From Dehalococcoidales bacterium (GTDB lineage Bacteria > Chloroflexota > Dehalococcoidia > Dehalococcoidales > RBG-16-60-22): 11,630 bases of DNA. The translations under genes were made by a program, and so were the position numbers. The DNA is taken from the NCBI GenBank assembly GCA_016926115.1, contig JAFGPF010000042.1, forward strand, positions 1 through 11,630, in the 5' to 3' direction. This document shows positions 1 to 6,580 of this stretch, piece after piece. Positions within the stretch are counted from its first letter, which is position 1. The number at the start of each line of letters is the position of its first letter. Under the pieces are notes generated by a model, which did not search any database, was not told the origin of the DNA, and saw only the letters and a program-made list of their open reading frames with translations.

Positions 1-1002
1 GGAAGCCCATTCGGGCGTCTTGGGCACGCCGTCCTCTTTACCCAGGACATAGTCCTCGAACTTGTCGAATCCGACGGTATGGGTGGCGACGTATTCCTTA
101 TCGTACAGTCCCTCGGTAATCCAGACGTGGGTTATCGCCAGTTGTAATGCCGCGTCGGTATTGGGCAGGACCGGTATCCATTTATCGGCGTGGACGGCGG
201 CGCCGTAGTTAAGCTCGGGGCAGATGTATACCTGCTTGATGCCGATATCCGTCCAGAAATAGCTGAGCCGGCTGGCGAACTGCCCCCGGAACCCCCAGGG
301 TGTCGTCTCGGGGTCGCCGCCCCACATCAGTAATAATTCCGTGTTTTCAGTAATATCCTTGACAATGTTGGCAGCGGGGAGCATATGACCGCAAAGTCCA
401 GTCCCCCAAACGTGCATGCCGCCGTAGTACCACCCCTCCCAGCTGTCCGCGTTCCTGATTTGCTGCGTCCAGCCGCCCCCCAGCGCCCGTAGCAGCAGAC
501 CCGGCAGTCCGTGGGGACCCTGCACCAGCTTGCACTCGCCGTGGCCATCCCCCTGTGCCAGGATGGCATGCGGGCCGTATTTATCGCGCACCCTCTTTAT
601 CTCGGCGGCGATTATCTCCGCGGCTTCGTCCCAGGAGATTCTCTGGTATTTGCTCTTGCCCCGGTTCTGCGGGTTCCTCTCGCCGTGGGGGTCCCAATCG
701 ACGCGCTTCAGCGGGTATTTAATCCGGTTCGGCGAATATATCCTCTTTTTATATGCCAGCGAATACGGACCGGGCAGCGATTTCCAGTTGGGTTCCAGGC
801 TTTTACCATTCCTTTGAAACTTCCAGGGATTGAGGTCTTCCCGCCTGTATTTCCAGTCGTAGTGCAGTGGTCTTATCCTGATTATCCTGCCGTCCTTCAC
901 GTCCACGGCGCCCTCCACGCCGCCGGTGGTCACGCCGCTTAGCCCGACCGTCCTGAGTACCGTTTTCAACCCGTCGTTTATCTTCGATGTCTTTTCAAAC
1001 AC
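1..1002 (-). CDS. Molybdopterin (MGD) enzyme, pyrogallol transhydroxylase large-subunit-like, N-terminal 334 aa (cut by window edge)
   Basis: A GTG start at 1002 is preceded by a strong ribosome site (AAGGAGG); the frame stays open to base 1, giving 334 residues of a DMSO-reductase-family enzyme. From memory it aligns well with the large subunit of Pelobacter pyrogallol-phloroglucinol transhydroxylase: GERNPQ (108-112), RISWDEA (121-127), DSWEGW (186-191), GGMHVWG (194-200), DPET (230-233), YDKEYVA (300-306) and DYVLGKEDGVPKTPEWA near the end. H154 and D186-S187-W188 fall on the transhydroxylase active-site His144 and Asp174-Ser175-Trp176, Ser175 being the Mo ligand as I recall it. The N-terminal cysteine motif for a [4Fe-4S] cluster, usual in this superfamily, is absent; only C157, C204 and C261 are present, as expected for transhydroxylase. 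There is no Tat signal, so it should be cytoplasmic. It is second in an operon with the ene-reductase, 22 nt away. Family is confident; substrate is not, since relatives act on other compounds. Confidence 0.85.
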   Translation of the reverse strand, partial: MFEKTSKINDGLKTVLRTVGLSGVTTGGVEGAVDVKDGRIIRIRPLHYDWKYRREDLNPWKFQRNGKSLEPNWKSLPGPYSLAYKKRIYSPNRIKYPLKRVDWDPHGERNPQNRGKSKYQRISWDEAAEIIAAEIKRVRDKYGPHAILAQGDGHGECKLVQGPHGLPGLLLRALGGGWTQQIRNADSWEGWYYGGMHVWGTGLCGHMLPAANIVKDITENTELLLMWGGDPETTPWGFRGQFASRLSYFWTDIGIKQVYICPELNYGAAVHADKWIPVLPNTDAALQLAITHVWITEGLYDKEYVATHTVGFDKFEDYVLGKEDGVPKTPEWAS

Positions 1003-1024
1003 TCCAAGTAACCTCCTTACGCAC

Positions 1025-3007
1025 TTATATCGCCCGCCCCACCTCGAAGCCGTCCCAGATAGCCCCCATGATATTGCGCGGCTCCCGGCAGTCGCCGACA
1101 TTATAAAGGTTGGCAACTTTACCGCGCAGTTCGCGGGACAGCGTATCATCGGGCTTGAGACCCGCCGCCAGCACGACGGTATCCGCCTTAATCGTCTTTT
1201 GCGTATTATTTACGGTGATATTAATACCTTCTGCGGTGATTTCGTTGACGCTGATACCGGTCAGGACGTCCACTTTATGCAATGCCAGCAGGTCGGTAAG
1301 CATCATGCGGTTCATGAGGGGAACGGATAAAAACCCCGCCATCAATTCGGGCAGCATCTCGACCAGAGTCACCTGCTTCCCCTGTTCCGCCAGCCATATA
1401 GCCGTCTCACAGCCTACCATACCTCCGCCGATGACGACCACCTTATCCTTCGCCTTTTTCCTGCCGAGCATCAGGTCTGTGCAGGTGATTACACTGGGAT
1501 TATCAATGCCGGGAATATCAGGGATGACAGGAACCGAGCCGGTGGCGACGATTACAGCGTCAGGATTTCCTTGCGAAATGATTTCCGGGGATATTTCTAT
1601 CGTTGTTTTTACTACTATGTCCAGCTTATTGAGTTCGTTTTTATACCAGTCCAGCAGCGCGGCCAGGTCTTTTTTGAAGCGTGGCACCGAAGCCTCGATT
1701 AAGTGACCGCCCAAATCTTTCTCTTTTTCGTATAGAACCACCTTATGCCCCCTCATAGCGGCAACTCGCGCCGCTTCCATGCCGGCCACACCCCCGCCGA
1801 TAACAATGACCTTTTTCGGTACATCTGCCTTATTGAGCTGATACTCCCTCTCTTTACCACAGGCAGGATTTACCGCGCAGCTGAGTGACTCGCCCTTCAT
1901 GAACCTCCAGATGCAGCCCTCGTGGCACCCGATGCAGGGTCGGATGTCTTCCTCCCTACCTTCGTAAACCTTAAGGGGCCAGTCGGGGTCGGCGAGCAGT
2001 CCCCTGCCTATAGCCACCATGTCGGCCTTTCCTTCTACGATAACTCTTTCCGCCAGTTCCGGGACTTCCAGCCTGCCGACGGCTATCACCGGGATTTTCA
2101 CCACTTTCTTTACCTTTTCCGCCATGTCCGTCATGCAGCCGTGCGCCTGGTATCCCGGCGGGTGCGCCCAGTACCAGCTGTCGTAGCAGCCGGCGTCCAC
2201 GTGCAGGGAATCGAACCCGGCTTCTTCGAGGAGCTTCGCCATCTCCAGCCCTTCTTCGATATCCCGGCCGGCTTCCTGGTACGGTTCCCCCGGCAGCGCC
2301 CCGGAGTTGAGTCCCTTGATGTAGTGCTTGAGTCCGAACCGGTACTGCACCGGAAAATCCGCCCCGGCGCGCTCCTTGATTACCTCGAGGACCTCTAGCG
2401 GGAAGGTAAGCCTCTGCTTGAGGTCGCCGCCGTATTTATCCGTCCGCCGGTTCCAGATAGACGTGGTAAACTGGTCAAAGAGATAGCCTTCGTGGGCGTG
2501 GAGTTCTATTCCGTCGATGCCCGCCGCCAGGAGGGTATCGGTGGCGGGGCCGAATGCCGCGACGATTTCCTCCACTTCTTCCGTTTCCAGGGCCCGGCAG
2601 GTGACTTCCGGGTTATAGAAATGGGGGACGGCCGACGCCGATACCGGGTGGTGGAGGTGTCCGGGGAGGGGTATCACGCGCCCGAAGCCCGCCGTAAGCT
2701 GCACGAAGAGCTTCGCGCCCAGGGCATGGACGCCTTTACATATCCTGCCGAAAGGCTCCGTCGACGCCCGGTTAATCATGTGCCTGGGGCCGCCCCGGTT
2801 GCCCGTTTCGTCGTGCACCTGGAAAAGTCCGGTGATAATCAGGCCCACGCCACCCCGCGCCCGTTCGATGTAATAATCGATGCCGCGCTGGTTGGGGTTG
2901 CCGTCCGCGTCGGTCAGGCCGACGATGCCCATCGGCGCCATGGCAATCCTGTTCTTGATGCGTACTTTGCCGATATTAACCGGCTGGAAGAGCCCGGGAT
3001 ATGACAT
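1025..3007 (-). CDS. FMN/[4Fe-4S]/FAD ene-reductase (2,4-dienoyl-CoA reductase / 2-enoate reductase family)
   Basis: This 660-aa protein has the full length and domain order of the FadH/2-enoate reductase family. Residues 1-350 form an Old-Yellow-Enzyme TIM barrel binding FMN (start SYPGLFQPVNIG; active-site stretch H170-A-H172-E-G-Y175). Four cysteines follow in the family spacing C358-x2-C361-x3-C365-x11-C377 and should hold a [4Fe-4S] cluster. A Rossmann motif at 400-428 (VIVIGGGVAG) binds FAD, and a second at 522-551 (VVVIGGGMVG, strand ending in Glu550) suggests NADH rather than NADPH. Electrons would pass NADH to FAD to Fe-S to FMN to an activated C=C bond. Y175 matches FadH Tyr166, but FadH His252 is replaced by Tyr275 within DAGCYDSWYW, which looks closer to 2-enoate reductases. 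ATG 3007 has AGGA about 11 nt upstream. It is the first gene of an operon whose next member is the transhydroxylase-like Mo enzyme. The exact substrate is unknown. Confidence 0.9.
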   Translation of the reverse strand: MSYPGLFQPVNIGKVRIKNRIAMAPMGIVGLTDADGNPNQRGIDYYIERARGGVGLIITGLFQVHDETGNRGGPRHMINRASTEPFGRICKGVHALGAKLFVQLTAGFGRVIPLPGHLHHPVSASAVPHFYNPEVTCRALETEEVEEIVAAFGPATDTLLAAGIDGIELHAHEGYLFDQFTTSIWNRRTDKYGGDLKQRLTFPLEVLEVIKERAGADFPVQYRFGLKHYIKGLNSGALPGEPYQEAGRDIEEGLEMAKLLEEAGFDSLHVDAGCYDSWYWAHPPGYQAHGCMTDMAEKVKKVVKIPVIAVGRLEVPELAERVIVEGKADMVAIGRGLLADPDWPLKVYEGREEDIRPCIGCHEGCIWRFMKGESLSCAVNPACGKEREYQLNKADVPKKVIVIGGGVAGMEAARVAAMRGHKVVLYEKEKDLGGHLIEASVPRFKKDLAALLDWYKNELNKLDIVVKTTIEISPEIISQGNPDAVIVATGSVPVIPDIPGIDNPSVITCTDLMLGRKKAKDKVVVIGGGMVGCETAIWLAEQGKQVTLVEMLPELMAGFLSVPLMNRMMLTDLLALHKVDVLTGISVNEITAEGINITVNNTQKTIKADTVVLAAGLKPDDTLSRELRGKVANLYNVGDCREPRNIMGAIWDGFEVGRAI

Positions 3008-3057
3008 TTATGTCAAGATTCCTTTCGTCTGATAATAAATTGCGCAATATAACCAAC

Positions 3058-3087
3058 ATTATAGTGCGATGAGTAGAGCCGATGCAA
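3058..3087 (-). promoter_or_regulatory. Putative sigma-70 promoter of the ene-reductase/Mo-enzyme operon
   Basis: Reading the minus strand, TTGCAT (3087-3082) is followed after 18 bp by an exact TATAAT (3063-3058). Transcription would start near 3051, leaving a leader of about 44 nt with no obvious riboswitch. The -10 is perfect and the -35 weak (3 of 6). Confidence 0.5.
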
Positions 3088-3098
3088 AGTTAGGGGGG

Positions 3099-3127
3099 GC
3101 GAAGGAAAAGTACGAGGGGTGGAGATA
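3099..3127 (+). repeat. Imperfect 29-bp direct repeat, copy 1
   Basis: This segment matches 3603-3631 at 25 of 29 positions; the last 12 bases (GGGGTGGAGATA) are identical. The two copies bracket the repeat-rich stretch and the antitoxin-like gene. A CTAGAC motif lies just after this copy and just before the other one. It could be the footprint of an insertion or duplication; no transposase is present. Confidence 0.5.
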
Positions 3128-3137
3128 GGGACTAGAC

Positions 3138-3213
3138 GATTCGTTATTCGTTTTTTGAAATTTTTTTCCTCTTAGCTTCAAAGCGAAGCTGATTCGTTTT
3201 TATTCGTTTTTTT
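3138..3213 (+). repeat. T-rich ATTCGTT repeats around a small hairpin
   Basis: Two T-rich blocks, 3138-3156 and 3191-3213, each contain GATTCGTT and ATTCG followed by a run of T. Between them lies a perfect 6-bp hairpin (AGCTTC 3174-3179, GAAGCT 3185-3190, 5-nt loop). It has some terminator character on the plus strand, but no plus-strand gene is upstream, so it is best treated as intergenic repeat. The neighbouring 3214-3336 is AT-rich then G-rich and holds no gene; a possible extended -10 (TGA-TATAAA) lies at 3259-3267. Confidence 0.45.
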
Positions 3214-3336
3214 ACTTATGTAAAGCGACGGCGAGAACCGCATATTCAATTACTGATGTGATATAAATAGTATAAAGGGGCCGGGGGAGAAAAGGAAGGG
3301 GGTTTTGTCGCGGGGGGATTTGGTTCTACCTTACCC

Positions 3337-3436
3337 CCTGTGTCACCTTTTCCTGACGAGGTTTCACAGGAGAGGGGGATTTTTTTAAAGAGGGGCTGAT
3401 GCCCCTCTTAGACACCCCTATGAAATACAAGGGGTG
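3337..3436 (+). repeat. Three tandem stem-loops upstream of the antitoxin-like gene
   Basis: Stem-loop 1 (3337-3370): CCTGTG and ACCT pair with AGGT and CACAGG around a 10-nt loop, with a 2x2 internal loop. Stem-loop 2 (3388-3409): a perfect 9-bp stem AAGAGGGGC/GCCCCTCTT with loop TGAT. Stem-loop 3 (3413-3436): a perfect 7-bp stem CACCCCT/AGGGGTG with a 10-nt loop. The 3' arm of stem 3 is the ribosome-binding sequence of the gene starting at 3442. None has a T-run directly after it, so these are not standard terminators. They could be an RNA control element or part of a dispersed palindromic (MITE-like) repeat. Confidence 0.6.
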
Positions 3437-3441
3437 GTATA

Positions 3442-3573
3442 ATGGGTGGAGTGAACGAGAAAATGGAAGCGGAAATGCTGGCTGAGGGATATCTGGCACT
3501 GGCTCAAGAGAACCAAGAGTATGCAATATTGTCTGCCGAGATTGCGCATGAAGTAATACCGGAGTGGGAGTGA
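3442..3573 (+). CDS. Small acidic antitoxin-like protein (43 aa), no partner toxin seen
   Basis: ATG at 3442 follows AAGGGGTGG at good spacing and an in-frame stop at 3421; an in-frame GTG at 3451 is an alternative start. The product reads MGGVNEKMEAEMLAEGYLAL..., an amphipathic, acidic helical peptide ending HEVIPEWE. The pattern EMLAEGYxALAxEN...EVIPEWE resembles, from memory, the C-terminal toxin-binding part of short antitoxins paired with MazF/PemK-type toxins. No DNA-binding half is present, and the following 180 bases encode no toxin, so it may be an orphan or a remnant of a toxin-antitoxin module. The ribosome site is buried in a 7-bp hairpin (3413-3436). An extended -10 (TGG-TATAAT, 3435-3443) overlaps the start; if used, translation from GTG 3451 would be nearly leaderless. 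That the ORF is real is fairly likely; its function is inferred. Confidence 0.55.
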   Translation: MGGVNEKMEAEMLAEGYLALAQENQEYAILSAEIAHEVIPEWE

Positions 3574-3602
3574 GGTTATAACTGGTGCTAGACTATCAGG
3601 CA

Positions 3603-3631
3603 GCGAAGGGAAAGGATGTGGGGTGGAGATA
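3603..3631 (+). repeat. Imperfect 29-bp direct repeat, copy 2
   Basis: Second copy of the 3099-3127 repeat, 25 of 29 identical, placed just after the antitoxin-like gene. The remaining bases up to 3701 contain no ORF longer than about 25 codons and no recognisable toxin. Confidence 0.5.
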
Positions 3632-3701
3632 TTGGAATTTATAGGATTGGGGGTTGCTTTGTTGTGGGAATGTGATTATTATAGTGAATTGAGGTAATTA
3701 A

Positions 3702-3749
3702 GTGAAACCTGAGCAAAAAGATAAATCTGAGAAGAACGACAAAGGCTAA
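3702..3749 (+). CDS. Possible 15-aa leader peptide ahead of the methyltransferase
   Basis: A GTG at 3702, with GAGGT about 6 nt upstream, opens a 15-codon frame (VKPEQKDKSEKNDKG) ending at TAA 3747-3749, 11 nt before the methyltransferase ATG. Its ribosome site is better than that of the methyltransferase itself (only CAGGTT), which would fit translational coupling. The peptide is simply Lys/Glu/Asp-rich and matches no family I know; it may be chance. Confidence 0.25.
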   Translation: MKPEQKDKSEKNDKG

Positions 3750-3760
3750 CAGGTTATGTT

Positions 3761-5164
3761 ATGACTATAGCGACAAATATATTACATTGGGGTGATAACC
3801 TTCCGATATTGCGGGATTTTCCGCCTGATTGTATAGACCTCATCTACTTAGACCCCCCTTTTAACTCCAAACGGGATTATAATGCGATATTCAAGGATGA
3901 AACGGGTTCAGCTACCCCTGCTCAAATTAAAGCATTTACTGACACTTGGAAATGGCATATGGCAGTTGATGCTTACAAGGAAATGGTTTCTAAGGGTGGA
4001 ACTGTATCCAAACTACTATCAGCGATGCATGATGCTCTTGGTACGAACGATGTATTAGCATATATTTCGATGATGGCTTTGCGTATCTGCGAGCTTCATC
4101 GAATATTGAAGTCTGATGGCTCTTTGTTTCTTCATTGTGACCCTACGGCCAGCCATTATCTCAAATTATTACTTGATGCTCAATTTGGCAAGATGAACTA
4201 TCGTAATGAGATAATCTGGCACTATCGGAAATGGCCTAGCGGCAGGTCTCAATTCCAACGTAACCATGATGTAGTATTCTTCTACACAAAAACGAACGAA
4301 AAGTCTCGACATTTTAAGGCGCATATGATGGAACGAACAGCTTCCACAATCAAACGATTTGGGACTAAAAAGATTATAAGTGGCTATGATGAGCAAGGAA
4401 AAAGAATACCTTCAAAAATGGCTGATGAAGATTCCCCTGGTGTCTGGGGAGATGATGTATGGGATATTCCACGAATACCACCTATAAAGCAAAGATATGA
4501 AACCCAAAAACCCCCCGCTTTATTGAAGCGAATCATTGAAACGGCAAGTGAAGAAAACGACATAGTATTAGACCCTTTTGCAGGATGTGGGACTGCAATT
4601 GTAGAAGCCCATAGAGCAAAAAGACGATGGATTGGGATAGATATAACTTATTGGGCGATTCATACAATAGAGGAATTCATGATAGATGAATTTGGCTCAA
4701 TGAAGATTCCAGTCATAGGTAGGCCTACAACTTATGATGAGGCACTCAAACTTGCAGAGATTAGTCCACTTGATTTTGAACAGTGGGCTGTGATGCAGTT
4801 TGAACGAGCCAAGCCAACGGGGGGGAAACCAATTGATGGTGAAATACCGTTCATAGATGATAAAAGCCTAAAAGGGAAAAGAGTCGTTATTGAGGTTACT
4901 ACAGGAAAGCCAAATAAGAAGCATTTTGATGCTTTTCTGAATCATGTCAATAAAGCTGAAATGGGAATATACGTATTATTACACAAACCATCAAAAGGTA
5001 TGGTGGCTGATGCCAAAGAAAAAGGAGTCTATCATTCTGAAGGATGGGGAAAGGATTTTCCCAAAGTGCAAATTTGCGAAGTAAATAATTTGTTTGATGG
5101 TATTAAGCCAGTAATCCCGCTACCCTATGTTAAAAAGGGTAAAGGTGTATTGCTTGATATTTAG
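3761..5164 (+). CDS. Site-specific DNA methyltransferase (N4-cytosine/N6-adenine, beta-type order) with C-terminal nuclease-like domain
   Basis: The 467-aa protein transfers methyl from SAM to an exocyclic amino group of DNA. The catalytic motif DPPF (31-34) precedes the SAM-binding motif DPFAGCGT (271-278) and the acidic strand end GIDI (292-295); this order is that of beta-class enzymes. ETQKPPALLKRII (247-259) is the family helix before motif I. Residues about 355-425 (GGKPIDGEIPF, then VVIEVTTGK, then KAEMGIYVLL) look like the Mrr/PD-(D/E)XK-type domain often fused to these enzymes, with D359 and E378 in place; where relatives have Lys (VxVKxG) this one has T380. That suggests a non-cutting domain retained for DNA contact. 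No separate restriction gene is nearby. The gene is markedly AT-richer than its neighbours and sits beside repeats, pointing to horizontal transfer. The target base and site cannot be read from the sequence. The ribosome site is weak. Confidence 0.88.
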   Translation: MTIATNILHWGDNLPILRDFPPDCIDLIYLDPPFNSKRDYNAIFKDETGSATPAQIKAFTDTWKWHMAVDAYKEMVSKGGTVSKLLSAMHDALGTNDVLAYISMMALRICELHRILKSDGSLFLHCDPTASHYLKLLLDAQFGKMNYRNEIIWHYRKWPSGRSQFQRNHDVVFFYTKTNEKSRHFKAHMMERTASTIKRFGTKKIISGYDEQGKRIPSKMADEDSPGVWGDDVWDIPRIPPIKQRYETQKPPALLKRIIETASEENDIVLDPFAGCGTAIVEAHRAKRRWIGIDITYWAIHTIEEFMIDEFGSMKIPVIGRPTTYDEALKLAEISPLDFEQWAVMQFERAKPTGGKPIDGEIPFIDDKSLKGKRVVIEVTTGKPNKKHFDAFLNHVNKAEMGIYVLLHKPSKGMVADAKEKGVYHSEGWGKDFPKVQICEVNNLFDGIKPVIPLPYVKKGKGVLLDI

Positions 5165-5215
5165 GTTTGTCAAGTATATAAGTCCGATAGTCTATATTTT
5201 CCCACCCCCCCATAT

Positions 5216-5245
5216 TTGCCCTCACCTTCCCTCTCATATTATAAT
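5216..5245 (+). promoter_or_regulatory. Putative sigma-70 promoter of the CoA-transferase operon
   Basis: TTGCCC (5216-5221), an 18-bp spacer, then an exact TATAAT (5240-5245). Transcription would start near 5252, about 80 nt before the chosen start codon. It lies in the AT-rich edge between the methyltransferase and the GC-rich operon. Confidence 0.5.
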
Positions 5246-5331
5246 TTATAGTACCCATGTTAATTCGCAAACTGCATCCGCATACCGCGCTGTACGCCGC
5301 GCAAGTTTCAGTCCCGTTCCGGGAGGAGCGC

Positions 5332-6579
5332 ATGCTCGGCTGCTACCGCATCCTAGACCTTACCACGGAGGGGGCCTTCATTGCCGGGCGGGCGCTGGCG
5401 GACTTCGGGGCGGAGGTAATCAAGATTGAAAAGCCCGGCGGCGACCCCTCGCGCTTTCGCGGTCCCTTCTACAAGGACGACCCCGACCCCGAGAAAAACC
5501 TCTGGTGGTTCTCCTTCAACTCCAATAAAAAAGGCATCACCCTGGACATCACCACCCCGCCGGGGAAAGAAATATTTAAAAAGCTCGTAAAGACGGCGGA
5601 CGCCGTGCTGGAGTCCTTCCCCCGCGGCTACCTGGACGGACTCGGACTCGGCTATAAAGACCTCCAGAAAATCAACCCCCGCATTATCCTCACGTCCATC
5701 AGCGGGTTCGGGCGCGAGGGACCGTACCGGGACTACAAAGACCCGGACATCGTGGTGCGGGCGCTCGGCGGCATGATATACACGGTCGGCTACGACGACC
5801 GTCCTCCCCTCACCATCAGCTACCAGCACACCCACACGATAGGCGCCATGAACGGGGCGGTCGGCACGATGATTGCCCTCACCCAGCGCGTCCACACCGG
5901 CCGGGGACAGCACGTCGAAGCCATCACCCAGCAGGCGCTGGACATCATCTGCTCGGCGGAAATCGAGGGACCCTACGCCCTCTTCGGCGAGATTCCCACG
6001 CGGCACGGTCGCGCGCGGGCGGAGGTCACCCTCAAGGACGGCTCCATCTTCTACAATCCCCTGCTCTGGGAATGCAGGGACGGCTACGTCGCCCTCAACC
6101 TCCTGCTCAATCCCACCGCCGCCCGGAACAACCGGAGCATGATGGACTTCATCAAGCGGGACGGCATCGGCATCGGCTCGTTCGAGAAATGGGAATGGGA
6201 AAAGAAAAGCTGGGAGGACATGAGCCGGGCGCAGGCGGAAGAACTCATGGAGGCAATCGGCAGGTTCTTTAAGAACCACACCAAGGACGAACTGCTCAAG
6301 CTGGCAACGGAAAACAGATTTCAACTCGGTCCCTGCAACAACGCGGAGGACGCCCTCAAGTATCCCCAGCTCTTGGACCGGGGATTCTGGAAAGATATCG
6401 AGCACCCGGAACTCGGCGCCAGCCTGAAATACCCGGGGGGCGCCGTCATGTCCACGCAGGAATATGTCGGCACGCGGCACCGGGCGCCGCTTATCGGGGA
6501 GCACAACGACGTGATTTATAGGGAACTCGGTCTCTCCGCAGACGAGTTAAAGACGATGAAAAAGCAAAAGGTGATATAA
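5332..6579 (+). CDS. Class III (CaiB/BaiF, formyl-CoA transferase family) CoA-transferase, catalytic-type subunit
   Basis: The 415-aa protein moves CoA between carboxylic acids through an aspartyl-CoA thioester. The family start (CYRILDLT...GRALADFGAEVIKIEKPGGD, 4-38), the NxNKKGITLD block (63-72) and LGLGYKDLQKINPRIIL (104-120) are all present. D139 in KDPDIVVRALGGM sits where family III enzymes have the catalytic Asp. The C-terminal RAPLIGEHND (384-393) is also typical. I chose ATG 5332 because GGGAGGAG lies just upstream and the protein then begins at the family's normal N-terminus; an in-frame ATG at 5257 has no ribosome site. The next gene begins 1 nt after the stop and is a paralogue, so the pair probably forms a heterodimer of the BbsEF type. 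The acid substrates are unknown. Confidence 0.88.
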   Translation: MLGCYRILDLTTEGAFIAGRALADFGAEVIKIEKPGGDPSRFRGPFYKDDPDPEKNLWWFSFNSNKKGITLDITTPPGKEIFKKLVKTADAVLESFPRGYLDGLGLGYKDLQKINPRIILTSISGFGREGPYRDYKDPDIVVRALGGMIYTVGYDDRPPLTISYQHTHTIGAMNGAVGTMIALTQRVHTGRGQHVEAITQQALDIICSAEIEGPYALFGEIPTRHGRARAEVTLKDGSIFYNPLLWECRDGYVALNLLLNPTAARNNRSMMDFIKRDGIGIGSFEKWEWEKKSWEDMSRAQAEELMEAIGRFFKNHTKDELLKLATENRFQLGPCNNAEDALKYPQLLDRGFWKDIEHPELGASLKYPGGAVMSTQEYVGTRHRAPLIGEHNDVIYRELGLSADELKTMKKQKVI

Positions 6580-6580
6580 C

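Noticed and set aside
3326..3526. A 66-codon minus-strand frame
   Set aside because: It runs through the three stem-loops and the antitoxin-like gene, and its Pro/Leu/Ser-rich product is typical of antisense low-complexity sequence.
3624..3698. A 24-codon frame after the antitoxin-like gene, tested as a toxin remnant
   Set aside because: Too short, with no ribosome site and no MazF/PemK or RelE motif.
5257..5331. Upstream in-frame ATG adding 25 residues to the first CoA-transferase subunit
   Set aside because: It has no ribosome site, the added residues are outside the family N-terminus, and ATG 5332 has GGGAGGAG.
5353..6504. A 383-codon open frame on the minus strand opposite the first CoA-transferase subunit
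   Set aside because: It is an antisense shadow in a GC-rich gene: its composition is Val/Glu/Gly/Arg-rich without domain motifs, while the plus strand has clear family motifs.
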